Shown: positions 1 through 9,031, counted from the first letter of the stretch. The stretch: 64,000 nucleotides of DNA from Wolinella succinogenes DSM 1740 (GCF_000196135.1 NC_005090.1:568001-632000), one strand, 5' to 3'. Notes: generated by a model from the sequence alone, not told the origin. Program-made: numbers and translations.

Positions 1-796
1 GGTCTTTGAGCATCTCATCGTCAATATCGACATTGCGATGCACAGGACCGGGGTGAAGCAGAGCGATTTTTCGATCTCCTAAGAGCTCCTTGGTGATGCA
101 AAAATCACTCGCGTAATCTTTGAGGCTAGCATAGATGGGGTGCTCGTGGCGCTCTGTTTGTGTGCGCAGGCTCATGATCGCATCCACCTCGCCGATTACC
201 TCTTGGAGGCGGTCATGTTGTCGCAGGTTGGTCTTGGGCATGAAGTGGGGCGGAGCGATGAGAATCACCTCCATGCCAAATCGCCCCAGAAGCTCAATGT
301 TGCTATTGGCCACGCGTGAGTTACGAATATCGCCTACAATAGCGATCTTTTTGCCCTCCACTCTCCCTAGGCTTCGCTTTAGCGTGAGGAGGTCAAGGAG
401 CGCTTGGGTGGGATGAGCGTGGGCTCCATCCCCTCCATTGACGATAGAGCAGCTGGTGTGTTTAGCCAAAAGATTGGGCACACCCGCGTTTTTGTGACGC
501 ACCACGATGGCACTAGGAGACATGGCGTTGAGGTTGGCGGCGGTGTCAAAAATCGTCTCTCCCTTGGTGGTAGAGCTTCTAGAGACATCCAGTCTAACCA
601 CCTCTCCTCCTAGGCGTTTCACCGCGATCTCGAAACTGCTCAATGTGCGTGTGGAGTTTTCAAAAAAGATCGTAATGACCAATCGCCCTTTGAGGTGGTT
701 TCGATGCTTGGTGTCTAGATAACCCTCCGCCTCATCCAGCAGGCCTATCACCTCCTCTTGGCTCAAATCCCTCGTATTAATTAAATGCCGTATCAA
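1..796 (-). CDS. pyrB: Aspartate carbamoyltransferase catalytic subunit (3' part cut by window edge)
   Basis: PyrB condenses carbamoyl phosphate with aspartate in the second step of pyrimidine synthesis, in the cytoplasm. About 265 residues are visible of a family length near 305, so the C-terminus lies outside the window. The carbamoyl-phosphate loop STRT is at residues 48-51 and the HPTQALLDL segment follows in the middle. I place the start at the TTG at 796, because a GGGGG Shine-Dalgarno stretch lies just upstream; the in-frame GTG at 802 sits on that stretch and would leave no spacing. The gene follows the NosL-like gene by 27 bases on the same strand, so it may be read from the same transcript although the functions look unrelated. 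Confidence 0.95.
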   Translation of the reverse strand, partial: MIRHLINTRDLSQEEVIGLLDEAEGYLDTKHRNHLKGRLVITIFFENSTRTLSSFEIAVKRLGGEVVRLDVSRSSTTKGETIFDTAANLNAMSPSAIVVRHKNAGVPNLLAKHTSCSIVNGGDGAHAHPTQALLDLLTLKRSLGRVEGKKIAIVGDIRNSRVANSNIELLGRFGMEVILIAPPHFMPKTNLRQHDRLQEVIGEVDAIMSLRTQTERHEHPIYASLKDYASDFCITKELLGDRKIALLHPGPVHRNVDIDDEMLKD

Positions 797-823
797 AATC
801 ACCCCCTTGTTTTTGACTGGTTT

Positions 824-1516
824 TTACAGATCAAGCGTGGCTAGAATCTCTTCGTTGATTCTATCGAAACTCTCGACTATTTTGCCCCCATGATCTTTGA
901 TGAAGTTTTGGGCACTCTTCTTGGTCTCAAAAGGAATCAGTTCATTTCCCATGGGGCCATAGACATCGCTATGAATCACATAGATCGCTTTTTTGCCATC
1001 GAGCTTCTTTTGGGCGTAGTAATCGGTCACCTCGATGGAGAGAATCGTCTCGTTGAAATCCTTGATATAGTGGGTGGGGTGAAGAATGAACTTCATCATA
1101 TCTTTCACGCCATCAAAGTAGTGGGCGTGACCCGATTCGGTGGTGATTTTGGCTGCCCATCGCGGATATTTGGCGACAAACATCCCGCAAACGGGACATT
1201 TAGCTTTGTGGGGAACTTCGATTCTCTCGTTGGCGCCAAAGCTGGCACTTTTTTGAATCTTTACATCCCAAAGATAGTAAAAGAGCGCTTCGCTCTCTCG
1301 TTGACCCAGTTTGCCACAAGCACCCCCTTTAAGAATCGCCTCTTGAAGCTTTTTGGAATCGGAGTGACTTTGCCAAGGAAACTCAGGGCAGTTTTGGAGA
1401 AAGATCTTTTCTCCCATGGGGTAGAGGCGCTTTTGTTTCACTTCATCGCTAGGAGTGGCACCTAGAAGCATAAGCGGAAGCAGGGAGAGGAGGCCAAGAC
1501 GAATCGCCAAAGACAT
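824..1516 (-). CDS. NosL-like periplasmic protein with an N-terminal helical cysteine-containing region
   Basis: The protein has 230 residues. An N-terminal signal peptide (about 1-20) is followed by a helical region with cysteines at 43 and 67. The C-terminal half matches the NosL family: KCPVCGMFV (C107, C110, M112), HYFDGVKDMMKF, and a YGPMGNELIPF segment. NosL proteins are copper-binding accessory proteins, first known from nitrous oxide reductase maturation. The N-terminal part (about 28-90) resembles a class I cytochrome c in its spacing and its final aromatic helix (ESEALFYYLWD) but has no CxxCH haem site. It lies between a thioredoxin-like lipoprotein gene and pyrB on the same strand. 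No nos genes are nearby, so a general role in metal or thiol handling in the periplasm is as likely as a role in N2O reduction. Confidence 0.82.
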   Translation of the reverse strand: MSLAIRLGLLSLLPLMLLGATPSDEVKQKRLYPMGEKIFLQNCPEFPWQSHSDSKKLQEAILKGGACGKLGQRESEALFYYLWDVKIQKSASFGANERIEVPHKAKCPVCGMFVAKYPRWAAKITTESGHAHYFDGVKDMMKFILHPTHYIKDFNETILSIEVTDYYAQKKLDGKKAIYVIHSDVYGPMGNELIPFETKKSAQNFIKDHGGKIVESFDRINEEILATLDL

Positions 1517-1529
1517 GAAAAAACTCCTT

Positions 1530-2018
1530 TTAGGGTAAGATATTGTGAGTGCGCTTCTCTAATCCTAGGCGATCGCTCTCTCCATAGAGAACGTCGGTGA
1601 TCACTCCTTGGGGATTGATGAAAAAGGTAGTAGGAATCGCCACCACTCCATAGCGTTTGGTGATGATTCGCGCCTCATCCTCAATAATGGAGTAGGAGTA
1701 GGGGTGCGCTTCAAGAAAGCCAAGCAGGTACGATTTGGGTTCTCCTACATTGATCGCAATCACTTCAAGATTGCCCTGATGCTTTTTGTAGAGTTCTTCT
1801 AGAAGAGGCATCTCTTTGAGGCAGGAGAGGCAGGTGCTTTGCCAAAAGCGAATGATAACTCCCTTTCCCTGAAGTTTTTGGAGGTCCATGGGAGCACCTT
1901 GGAGATTGTGGGTGCTGAGGGGAGGGGGAGGGGTGCCTGGTTTGATAATGGAGTTAACATCGCAACCTGCAAGAGTCAAGAGGAGTGAAAATAGAGCGCC
2001 AGAGAGCCAAATGCGCAT
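1530..2018 (-). CDS. TlpA/ResA-type thioredoxin-fold lipoprotein
   Basis: The protein has 162 residues with a lipoprotein signal ending in the lipobox LAGC (lipid-anchored Cys19). The thioredoxin fold carries the redox pair CLSC (C63, C66) and the cis-proline loop AIPTTF (Pro129). Proteins of this type reduce or shuffle disulfides at the outer face of the cytoplasmic membrane, often for cytochrome c or copper-centre assembly. The next gene, 13 bases downstream, is the NosL-like protein, which carries a CxxC metal site. A reasonable inference is that this thioredoxin keeps NosL or its target reduced. The specific partner cannot be read from the sequence. Confidence 0.85.
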   Translation of the reverse strand: MRIWLSGALFSLLLTLAGCDVNSIIKPGTPPPPLSTHNLQGAPMDLQKLQGKGVIIRFWQSTCLSCLKEMPLLEELYKKHQGNLEVIAINVGEPKSYLLGFLEAHPYSYSIIEDEARIITKRYGVVAIPTTFFINPQGVITDVLYGESDRLGLEKRTHNILP

Positions 2019-2164
2019 GGATTTCCTTAATGTTATCTTTAATTAAAATTGTACCTTGCAAGTGTTAATATGCGATTAAAACGCCCTTGTTTGGAGGGAT
2101 TGAAGTTTTCTTGTGTTAGAATCCCCTACAAAAAATAGACCATCAGACCAAAGGGTGAAAAGTC
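2019..2164. promoter_or_regulatory. Divergent intergenic region between the TlpA-like gene and ugd
   Basis: An AT-rich stretch separates two diverging units. On the plus strand a -10-like TAGAAT lies before ugd. On the minus strand a TACAAT lies before the thioredoxin gene. Neither has a good -35 at the usual spacing, which is common in Campylobacterota promoters. No hairpin or repeat stands out. Confidence 0.4.
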
Positions 2165-3502
2165 ATGAATATCGCGGTGATTGGCACGGGGTATGTGGGA
2201 TTGGTGAGCGGGACATGTTTTGCCGAGATGGGCAATAGTGTCATCTGCGTGGATGTAGACCATCAAAAGATCGAAAAACTCAAGCAGGGAATCATCCCCA
2301 TCTATGAACCAGGTTTAGAGGAGATGGTGCTAGAGAATCACAAAAAAGGCGACCTCCTTTTCACTACCTCCCTTAAAGAGGCGCTAAAGAGCGCTGAAGT
2401 TGCTTTTATTGCGGTGGGGACTCCTATGGGCGAGGATGGAAGTGCGGATTTACAGTATGTTTTGGCAGTCGCCAGAGAGATTGGCGAGGGGATGGATCGC
2501 TATTTGGTGGTGGTCGATAAATCCACCGTTCCTGTGGGGACAGCCGACTTAGTCAAAGAGACCATTTTAGCAGCACAAAAGGCGCGAGGGGTGGAGATTC
2601 CTTTTGATGTGGTGAGCAATCCAGAGTTTCTCAAAGAGGGAGATGCCATCAATGACTTCATGAAGCCTGATCGTGTGGTCGTGGGAGCGGAGAGCGCGCG
2701 GGCGATGGAGAAGATGCGAGAGCTCTACGCCCCTTTTACAAGGAGCCATGATCGATTCATTGCGATGGGGGTTAGAAGCGCTGAAATGACTAAATACGCC
2801 GCCAATGCGATGCTGGCCACCAAGATTAGTTTCATGAATGAGATCTCTAATATCTGCGAGGCAACAGGGGCGGATGTGAATGATGTGCGCGTAGGGATCG
2901 GAAGCGATAAGAGAATCGGCTATAGCTTTATCTACCCGGGGTGCGGGTATGGCGGGAGTTGTTTTCCCAAAGATGTCAAAGCCCTAGAGAAGATTGCCTT
3001 AGAACACGGAATCACCCCTCGCGTCATTGGCGCGGTCGAAGAGGTGAATCGAGAGCAAAAAAAGGTGTTGGTGCGCAAGATCACGGCACGATTTGGCGAG
3101 AATCTTCAAGGGAAGAGCTTTGGAATCTGGGGGCTTAGCTTTAAGCCAGAGACGGATGATATGCGAGAGGCAAGCTCAATCGTGCTCATCAAAGAGCTAC
3201 TCGCCAGAGGCGCCACCATCAAAGCGTATGATCCCAAGGCGATGGAAGAGGCGAGGCACTTCTACCTCAAGGAGCACCCCGAGATTCTCTACACTTCCAA
3301 CAAATACGATGCCCTCAATGGAGCGAGCGCGATGGTCTTGGTGACGGAGTGGAAGGAGTTTAGGAGCCCTGATTTTTATGAGATCAAGAATCGACTCCTA
3401 GAGCCCGTGATTTTTGATGGACGGAATCAATACAAAAAAGAGCGCCTAGGGGAGATGGGGATTGAGTATCACCAAATCGGCGTGGCGATTCACAGAACTT
3501 AA
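2165..3502 (+). CDS. ugd: UDP-glucose 6-dehydrogenase
   Basis: The enzyme oxidises UDP-glucose to UDP-glucuronate with two NAD+, feeding capsule or lipopolysaccharide sugars. The 445-residue length is normal for the family. The Rossmann motif [10 protein letters not shown] begins at residue 7. The catalytic thiol lies in GGSCFPKD (Cys266), after the YPGCGYGG segment. TVPVGT (121-126) and the [11 protein letters not shown] loop are also present. It heads a run of six same-strand genes that are otherwise housekeeping. A UDP-sugar dehydrogenase of another specificity, such as UDP-N-acetyl-mannosamine, is less likely because the sequence follows the TuaD/Ugd type throughout. Confidence 0.95.
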   Translation: MNIAVIGTGYVGLVSGTCFAEMGNSVICVDVDHQKIEKLKQGIIPIYEPGLEEMVLENHKKGDLLFTTSLKEALKSAEVAFIAVGTPMGEDGSADLQYVLAVAREIGEGMDRYLVVVDKSTVPVGTADLVKETILAAQKARGVEIPFDVVSNPEFLKEGDAINDFMKPDRVVVGAESARAMEKMRELYAPFTRSHDRFIAMGVRSAEMTKYAANAMLATKISFMNEISNICEATGADVNDVRVGIGSDKRIGYSFIYPGCGYGGSCFPKDVKALEKIALEHGITPRVIGAVEEVNREQKKVLVRKITARFGENLQGKSFGIWGLSFKPETDDMREASSIVLIKELLARGATIKAYDPKAMEEARHFYLKEHPEILYTSNKYDALNGASAMVLVTEWKEFRSPDFYEIKNRLLEPVIFDGRNQYKKERLGEMGIEYHQIGVAIHRT

Positions 3503-3521
3503 CACAAGCAAGGAGCGGAGG

Positions 3522-4046
3522 GTGAAGAAATTGATCAAAGGGGCAATGGCAGGAGCAGTCGTGATGATGTTGGCGGGTTGCCAGCTCTACAATGAAGCCC
3601 TCAAGCCCGATCGTCAAGAGGAGCGCTACATCCAAGCCACGCGCAAGGGAGAGATTTTAAATGGACTCAAAACCGAGGCAGTGATTGTGGCTACACGCCT
3701 TAATGAGTTTGATCCCGAGCAATTCAAGAGCAGTGAGGGGGAGTATTTTTTCATCGACATCTATATTAGTGATGATGCTAGAGAGCCCAAAGATCGAGGC
3801 CTTAACAATCCGCTCTATAGCCTTAGGCTCTCTAATGGTAGCGAGCCCATCGAGATTAAGCGGGTGGAGCGCGAGGAGTTGCTCAAACGAAATATCACTT
3901 TTGCTAGCCGTTGGGGAGAATATTTTTTGGTGAAGTTTGAACCCCAAGAGCGCCGATATTTGGATCGAATCAAGCTAGAGCTTATGCATAAAAACCTTGG
4001 CGTCACCGTGCTTGATTATGGGTTTAGGAATATCAAAGCAGAGTAG
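3522..4046 (+). CDS. Lipoprotein of unknown function
   Basis: I do not recognise the family. From the GTG at 3522 the protein has 174 residues; AAGGAG lies at good distance upstream, and an earlier in-frame TTG inside ugd would put 20 charged residues before the signal peptide. The signal sequence ends in a lipobox, LAGC, so the mature protein should be lipid-anchored. The remainder is mixed alpha/beta, acidic and without cysteines: EVEILNG-like and YFFIDIYISDD strands, then SLRLSNGSEPIEIKRVERE. The closing part looks like a beta-sandwich. It follows ugd by 19 bases and touches tlyA without a gap, so it is co-transcribed with both. A role in the cell envelope is an inference from the anchor only. 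Confidence 0.75.
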   Translation: MKKLIKGAMAGAVVMMLAGCQLYNEALKPDRQEERYIQATRKGEILNGLKTEAVIVATRLNEFDPEQFKSSEGEYFFIDIYISDDAREPKDRGLNNPLYSLRLSNGSEPIEIKRVEREELLKRNITFASRWGEYFLVKFEPQERRYLDRIKLELMHKNLGVTVLDYGFRNIKAE

Positions 4047-4757
4047 ATGAGGCTGGATGCATACCTAGCCAAAGAGTCTCTTGTTCCTAGTCGAGAGAAG
4101 GCAAGAGCGCTCATTTTGGAAGGGCAGATTCTCGTGGATGGCAAGGCGGCCTCCAAGCCTTCGATGGAGGTGATGGAGGGGGTGAGCATCGAGCTTTTGA
4201 GCCCCTCGCGTTATGTGGGAAGGGCGGCGCTGAAGCTTCAGGGTTTTTTAGAATCGCACCCTGAAATCTCCCTCAAGGGGGAGAGGGTGCTAGATATTGG
4301 TTCAAGCACAGGGGGATTTGCTCAGGTGGCGCTTCAAGCGGGTGCTTTGAGTGTCACTTGTGTGGATGTGGGACGCGATCAGTTGGCTAAAGAGCTAAGA
4401 GAGGATTCAAGAATCGCACTCTTTGAGGGAATGGATATTAGAGATTTTCAAGATGAGCCCTTTAATTGGGTGCTTTGTGATGTCTCTTTCATTTCGCTCT
4501 CCAAGGTTTTGCCCGATATTCATCGACTCTGCGCCCAAGGAGCGATCCTGCTTTTTAAGCCTCAGTTTGAAGTGGGGCGCGAGGCAAAGCGCAATCGCAA
4601 AGGGGTCGTGGTGGAGGCTGATCGTATCCATGTGCGACTTAAGGAGTTTGGCGCAGAGTGCGAGCGGTTTGGCTTTAAAGTCGATGCGTGCGAGCCTTCA
4701 AAAACCAAAGGAAAAGAGGGGAATGAAGAGTTTTTTCTCTATATTCGGCGATCCTAG
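4047..4757 (+). CDS. tlyA: TlyA family rRNA 2'-O-methyltransferase / haemolysin-like protein
   Basis: The protein has 236 residues. The N-terminal 60 form an S4 RNA-binding domain (MRLDAYLAKESLVPSREKA). The rest is a FtsJ-like methyltransferase with the SAM motif VLDIGSSTGGFAQ at about 78-90. TlyA enzymes methylate ribose in 16S and/or 23S rRNA, which in mycobacteria and Campylobacter affects capreomycin sensitivity. Some homologues were first described as haemolysins. The ATG directly follows the stop of the lipoprotein gene. The 3' end overlaps the start of ribF by 35 bases, which suggests translational coupling. Confidence 0.93.
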   Translation: MRLDAYLAKESLVPSREKARALILEGQILVDGKAASKPSMEVMEGVSIELLSPSRYVGRAALKLQGFLESHPEISLKGERVLDIGSSTGGFAQVALQAGALSVTCVDVGRDQLAKELREDSRIALFEGMDIRDFQDEPFNWVLCDVSFISLSKVLPDIHRLCAQGAILLFKPQFEVGREAKRNRKGVVVEADRIHVRLKEFGAECERFGFKVDACEPSKTKGKEGNEEFFLYIRRS

Positions 4758-5610
4758 CGTCACTTCAGTGGCAATAGGGAAGTTTGATGGGATGCATCTA
4801 GCCCACCAGCGACTTTTTTCTTATTTGGATGAGGGTGGGGCGATTCTCACGGTGGATGCACAGCGTGGAAATCTCACGCCTGGCGAATACAAAAGAGAGT
4901 TCACCCCCTTTCCTCTCTACTCGATTCCTTTGGGGAAGATCAAACACCTAAGCGGCGAGCGCTTTATCTATATGCTCAAAAAAGCCTTCCCCAATCTCAC
5001 CAAAGTGGTGGTGGGTTATGACTTTCGCTTTGGCAAGAATCGCGCCTTTGGCGTAGAGGAGCTGAGGGGCTACTTCGCAGGCGAGGTGGTGGTCGTTCCT
5101 GAGGTGTTTCATCGCGGGCATTCAGTCCACTCTGAGGCGATTAGGGAGCTCATCGCCCAAGGCGAGATGAATCTAGCGGGCGAGCTTTTGGGGAGAGACT
5201 ACTTTATTGAGGGGCGCGTGGTGCGGGGCAATGGGCTTGGCTCTAGTGCGCTTTTTGCGACGATCAACCTAGAGGTGGAGAGCTTTTTGATTCCGCTTGA
5301 GGGAGTTTATGCCACCAAAACCAAGGTCGGAGAGAGGTGCTTTGGGTCGGTCTCTTTTGTCGGGAAGCGCTTAAGCGTGGATAATCTATTCTCTATCGAG
5401 ACCCATCTTTTGGGCGTCTCGCCCCATGCGATTCCTAAGACGGAGGTGGCTAGAATCTACTTCTTGGAGAGATTGCGTGAGAATCGCCGATTTGCGGAAC
5501 TCTCTAGTTTGAAGGCTCAAATTAGTGAGGATATTGGTCGTGCCGAGCAGATTCACGCCAAGACGTTTATGGAGTGCATGAATCTACAGGGGGGCAGAGA
5601 TGAGGGATGA
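4723..5610 (+). CDS. ribF: Bifunctional riboflavin kinase / FAD synthetase
   Basis: RibF phosphorylates riboflavin to FMN and adenylates FMN to FAD. From the ATG at 4723 the protein has 295 residues, with the Shine-Dalgarno AAGAGGGG just upstream inside tlyA. The N-terminal nucleotidyltransferase domain shows GKFDGMHLAHQRL, the usual HxGH-type site in the form HLAH. The C-terminal kinase domain starts near EGRVVRGNGLG. The kinase PTxN motif appears as FATINL, so the Thr and Asn remain but the Pro is lost. An organism rich in flavin-dependent respiratory enzymes would need it. The gene overlaps cmoA by 11 bases. Confidence 0.93.
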   Translation: MKSFFSIFGDPSVTSVAIGKFDGMHLAHQRLFSYLDEGGAILTVDAQRGNLTPGEYKREFTPFPLYSIPLGKIKHLSGERFIYMLKKAFPNLTKVVVGYDFRFGKNRAFGVEELRGYFAGEVVVVPEVFHRGHSVHSEAIRELIAQGEMNLAGELLGRDYFIEGRVVRGNGLGSSALFATINLEVESFLIPLEGVYATKTKVGERCFGSVSFVGKRLSVDNLFSIETHLLGVSPHAIPKTEVARIYFLERLRENRRFAELSSLKAQISEDIGRAEQIHAKTFMECMNLQGGRDEG

Positions 5611-6322
5611 GCTATTCACCGAGGAGCTCAAAAAGCAGTTTGAATTTGATGAGCGGGTGGCAGGGGTCTTTGATGATATGCTCTCTCGCTCGATTCCCTA
5701 TTATGCGTTAGCGCTGGAGCTCTCAGCGGATTTTGCGCTGGCCAATCTCCCCAAGGAGGGCGGATGGGTCTATGATCTAGGCTGCTCCACGGGGAGCTTG
5801 CTTTTAGAGATCGAGCGGCGCGCGGGAGCGAAGAATCCTAGACTCATTGGAATTGATAACTCTGAAGCGATGCTATCACGCGCTAGAGCCAAGGCGCTTG
5901 GCTATGGCTCTAGGGTGGATTTTATTCAAGGTGATATTTTGGATTTTGAGTATCAAAAAAGTGAGGTGATTCTTTGCCACTACACGCTTCAATTTATCCG
6001 TCCTATCCACCGCGCCTACCTTGTTCAAAAGCTCTACGATTCTCTAAAGCCCGAAGGAATCCTGATCTTTAGTGAGAAGGTGGTGAGCGAAGATCGAGTG
6101 CTGGATCATCAGATGATTGAGCGCTACTACGCCTACAAACGAGAGCAGGGGTATAGCGAGGTGGAGATTGTCAAAAAGCGCGAGGCGCTTGAGAATGTTC
6201 TTATTCCCTACACCGCCAAAGAGAATGAGAAGATGCTCTTAGAAGCGGGTTTTGCTCATGTTGAGACCCTCTTTCGATGGGTTAATTTCGCTACTTTTAT
6301 TGCCAAAAAAGGAGAAGCATGA
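5600..6322 (+). CDS. cmoA: Carboxy-S-adenosyl-L-methionine synthase
   Basis: CmoA makes carboxy-SAM from SAM and prephenate, for the cmo5U modification of the tRNA wobble uridine. The 240-residue length fits the family. The SAM site YDLGCSTGSLL is at about 54-64, IGIDNSEAML follows, and the LCHYTLQFI segment is typical of CmoA. No cmoB lies nearby in this window. The gene starts within ribF and its stop overlaps the dapE start (ATGA), so it belongs to the same transcript. The tRNA-Leu(UAG) gene in this window encodes one of the tRNAs that CmoA/CmoB usually modify in other proteobacteria. Confidence 0.92.
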   Translation: MRDELFTEELKKQFEFDERVAGVFDDMLSRSIPYYALALELSADFALANLPKEGGWVYDLGCSTGSLLLEIERRAGAKNPRLIGIDNSEAMLSRARAKALGYGSRVDFIQGDILDFEYQKSEVILCHYTLQFIRPIHRAYLVQKLYDSLKPEGILIFSEKVVSEDRVLDHQMIERYYAYKREQGYSEVEIVKKREALENVLIPYTAKENEKMLLEAGFAHVETLFRWVNFATFIAKKGEA

Positions 6323-7413
6323 AACCTTCTGTTATTGAGATTCTCCAAAAGCTCCTCACCTACCCCTCCATCACTCCCAAAGAGTGCGGAATCTTTGATT
6401 ATGTGCGCTCGCTCCTAGAGGGCTTTGAGGCGATTGAGGTCGAACATGAGGGGGTGAAGAATCTCCTCCTCTATCGCTGTTTTGGCGAGGGGGAGCACTG
6501 GTGTTTGGCGGGGCATATTGATGTGGTGCCTCCGGGCGAGGGGTGGAGCGTGGATCCTTTTGGAGCGGAGCTTAAAGAGGGGTATCTCTATGGGCGGGGC
6601 GCTCAGGATATGAAAAGCGGCGTGGCGGCGATGATTAGCGCCCTAGCTAAAATCGACCATTTCCCCGGAACGCTCTCCTTGCTTCTCACTAGCGATGAGG
6701 AGGGAGAGGCAAAGTGGGGAACGCAATTGATGCTAGAGCACCTCAAAGAGAGAGGATTCTTACCCAAGGTGGCTATCGTTACAGAGCCCACGAGCGAAGA
6801 GCGTTTTGGTGACACCATTAAGGTGGGGCGGAGAGGGTCTATCAATGGAAAGCTGATCATCCATGGGAAGCAGGGTCATGTGGCCTATCCAAGCAAGTGT
6901 CTCAACCCCGTGGAGCTCATCGCCCCAAGGTTAGCGCAAATCGCTGGATACAATCTTGATGCTGGGGATGAGTTTTTTGAGCCAAGTAAGCTCGTCATTA
7001 CCGATATTCGTGGAGGAATCGAGGCGGTGAATGTCACGCCTAGCGATCTTAAAATCCTCTTTAATGTGCGCCATTCGACTCAAACCTCGGCCAAAGAGAT
7101 AGAGGACTACCTGCATCAACTCCTCCAAGGAATCCCCTATACGCTTGAGATCAAGCCAAGCTCCAAGCCTTTTTTGACCTCAAGAGAGAGTGTCGTGGTG
7201 AAGCGTGTGAGCGAGGCGGTCAAAAGGGTGATGGGAGTCGCTCCCAAGCTCTCCACGGGGGGCGGGACGAGCGATGCGCGATATTTTGCACAATTTGGAG
7301 TCGAAGTGGTGGAGTGCGGGGTGGTCAATGATCGAATCCATGCCTTGGATGAGCGTGTGGCCCTCTTGGAGGTTGAGGCGCTAGAGAGGGTGCTTTTGGA
7401 GGCGCTCGGGTAG
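6319..7413 (+). CDS. dapE: Succinyl-diaminopimelate desuccinylase
   Basis: DapE removes succinate from N-succinyl-LL-diaminopimelate in the lysine and meso-DAP pathway; DAP is also needed for peptidoglycan. The 364-residue protein is an M20 family metallohydrolase. Metal ligands and catalytic residues are visible in AGHIDVVPPG (His, Asp), GRGAQDMKSG (bridging Asp), SDEEGEAKWGT (catalytic Glu), EPTSEERFGD and TGGGTSDARYF. It starts in an ATGA overlap with cmoA and is the last gene of the ugd-dapE run. The next gene lies behind its own Fur-box promoter. Confidence 0.93.
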   Translation: MKPSVIEILQKLLTYPSITPKECGIFDYVRSLLEGFEAIEVEHEGVKNLLLYRCFGEGEHWCLAGHIDVVPPGEGWSVDPFGAELKEGYLYGRGAQDMKSGVAAMISALAKIDHFPGTLSLLLTSDEEGEAKWGTQLMLEHLKERGFLPKVAIVTEPTSEERFGDTIKVGRRGSINGKLIIHGKQGHVAYPSKCLNPVELIAPRLAQIAGYNLDAGDEFFEPSKLVITDIRGGIEAVNVTPSDLKILFNVRHSTQTSAKEIEDYLHQLLQGIPYTLEIKPSSKPFLTSRESVVVKRVSEAVKRVMGVAPKLSTGGGTSDARYFAQFGVEVVECGVVNDRIHALDERVALLEVEALERVLLEALG

Positions 7414-7470
7414 GCCTCTCTGGCGCTTTTTGTTGATTCTTTCTTCTTTAAATCTTCTGCTTTAAGATAA

Positions 7471-7494
7471 AATCGTAATAATCATTATTATAAT
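7471..7494 (+). promoter_or_regulatory. Fur box overlapping a -10 element, upstream of the sigma factor gene
   Basis: By eye, bases 7471-7489 agree with the classical 19-bp Fur consensus at 14 positions, including an unbroken run of 11 (7478-7488). A perfect -10 hexamer TATAAT at 7489-7494 abuts it, so bound Fur would block RNA polymerase. This places the whole downstream cluster under iron control by inference. No convincing -35 hexamer is seen. Confidence 0.7.
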
Positions 7495-7525
7495 TCTCTA
7501 TCCAAAGCCAGAGAGAATCCCAGCG

Positions 7526-8002
7526 ATGACGAATTACTACGAAGAGCTGCTTTTATATGTAAGGGGTAAGGTCTCTAGCAAAGATCACGCCCAAGACATT
7601 GTCCAAGAATCCTACACGCGTGCGATTGCCATGCAGGCAAAGCAGGAGATCAATAATCAAAGAGCACTCCTTTATAAAATCGCCAAAAATCTGATCATCG
7701 ACAAGTTACGAAGCAGTCGCGTGGTTTCGGAAGTGGCCTATGAAGAGACTCTTTTGGCCCCCTCAGCGCTTGAGCCTGAAGAGGCGGCTATGGAGCAAAG
7801 CCGAGAGGCTATCCTCAAGCGTGAACTCAAAAAAATGCCTCCCAAACGCCAAGAGGTATTTGTTTTGCATATTTTGGAGGGCTACAGTCGTCAAGAGGTG
7901 GCGAGGATGCTCGGAATCTCCTCGGATGCAGTGGACAAACATCTCTCTCGTGCCATTATGGAGCTCAAAGAAAAGCTCAACCCCAAGAAGGATCGCTCAT
8001 GA
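7526..8002 (+). CDS. FecI-type ECF sigma factor
   Basis: The protein has 158 residues with the two-domain ECF layout. Region 2 is near the N-terminus (KDHAQDIVQESYTRAI, LLYKIAKNLIIDKLR). Region 4 is a helix-turn-helix at the C-terminus (LEGYSRQEVARMLGISSDAVDKHLSRA). In FecI systems such a factor, released by a FecR protein when the outer-membrane receptor binds its siderophore, transcribes the receptor gene. The next two genes are exactly a FecR-like protein (4-base overlap) and a TonB-dependent transducer, so the assignment rests on both motif and context. A Fur box precedes the gene. Confidence 0.92.
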   Translation: MTNYYEELLLYVRGKVSSKDHAQDIVQESYTRAIAMQAKQEINNQRALLYKIAKNLIIDKLRSSRVVSEVAYEETLLAPSALEPEEAAMEQSREAILKRELKKMPPKRQEVFVLHILEGYSRQEVARMLGISSDAVDKHLSRAIMELKEKLNPKKDRS

Positions 8003-8961
8003 GAATCAGAGAGAAGATTGATGAGCAGGTGACTTTTTGGGCAAGCTTGGAGCGTGAGGGGCATGATCTTGGTCGACACAAGGGGTTTGCAAGATGGCTT
8101 AGCGAGGATGAGGGTCACCAGCAAGCCTTTTTGGAAGAGAAGCGTCTTGTTGAAGAGGTGAAAGCGCTTCCTCGGGAGTTTCTTCTAGAAATCAAAAACG
8201 AGGTGAGGGGTCGGCGCGAACAGATCAAGCGTCAAAGAATCCTCATCAAGCGCTTGATTCCTTTGAGCGCCTGTATGCTTTTGGTGGGATATTTGGCTTT
8301 CTTCATGGAGATTGCTAGTTTTAAACAGCTCTATGTGGCAACCCATAAAGTCCAAAGCGATATTGCTTTGCCTGATGATTCTAGAATCTCTTTGGATGCC
8401 AAAACAAGCGCTGAAGTGCGCTATTACAAAAGCAAGAGGCTCGTGCAACTTTCAGAAGGGAAGGCGGTTTTTGATGTGCGACCCAACCCCAAGGCCCCCT
8501 TTATTATTGAGACAGAGAGGGGCGAGATTTGGGTGGTTGGCACAAAGTTTGAGGTGATCAATCACGATTCTTTTCTTCGCGTGAGCGTCTCAGAGGGAAT
8601 TGTGGAAGTGAGGAGCCCCAAAGATAGGGCGACTGTTCTTAGGGTGGGGAGAGGCGAGAGTCTCTCTTTGGATGCCAAGCATCAAACATCAGAGATTCAA
8701 AAAATTGACCCCGATAAGGTGGCGTCATGGCAATATGGGCGCTATCTCTTTCATCAGGCGAGCTTGCAAGAGGTGCTAGAGGAGTTTGGCAAACATATCG
8801 ATTTGAGGGTCAATATTGAAGGCTCCAAAATCGCCTCTTTGCCTATTAGCGGGAGTTTTGATGTGAATCGTTTGGATGATTTTTTGAAAGTTTTGCCTCT
8901 GGTGCATCCTGTCAGAATCATCCAAAGTGCGGGAATTATTACAATCAAGCCAAGAAGTTGA
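7999..8961 (+). CDS. FecR-type transmembrane sigma regulator
   Basis: The protein has 320 residues. A cytoplasmic N-terminal part (about 1-80) contains the tryptophan-bearing helices typical of FecR (VTFWASLEREGHD, ARWLSEDEGHQQAF). One membrane helix lies at about 85-104. The periplasmic FecR domain (about 120-235) includes LPDDSRISLDAKTSAEV and GTKFEV. The C-terminal 70 residues look like an STN-type beta-alpha fold. FecR proteins relay ligand binding by the receptor to the sigma factor and can act as anti-sigma or activator. The ATGA overlap with the sigma factor gene supports the pairing. Confidence 0.9.
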   Translation: MRIREKIDEQVTFWASLEREGHDLGRHKGFARWLSEDEGHQQAFLEEKRLVEEVKALPREFLLEIKNEVRGRREQIKRQRILIKRLIPLSACMLLVGYLAFFMEIASFKQLYVATHKVQSDIALPDDSRISLDAKTSAEVRYYKSKRLVQLSEGKAVFDVRPNPKAPFIIETERGEIWVVGTKFEVINHDSFLRVSVSEGIVEVRSPKDRATVLRVGRGESLSLDAKHQTSEIQKIDPDKVASWQYGRYLFHQASLQEVLEEFGKHIDLRVNIEGSKIASLPISGSFDVNRLDDFLKVLPLVHPVRIIQSAGIITIKPRS

Positions 8962-9008
8962 TCATTTTTTGTCAGAAATTTGGTCTTTTTTCGTCTTCTT
9001 TTATAGAG

Positions 9009-9031
9009 AGTTATTCTCAAAATCATTCTTT
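9009..9031 (+). promoter_or_regulatory. Possible second Fur-like site before the TonB transducer
   Basis: The AT-rich stretch around GTTATTCTCAAAATCATTCT shares the AATCATT core with the Fur consensus but only about half of the remaining positions. It lies about 20 bases before the ATG of the receptor gene. This would also be the place for a FecI-dependent promoter, which I cannot define by eye. Confidence 0.35.

Noticed and set aside
4423-4722. Extended ribF start within tlyA
   Set aside because: The added 100 residues overlap tlyA and show no family similarity. The ATG at 4723 has a proper Shine-Dalgarno and gives the normal RibF N-terminus.
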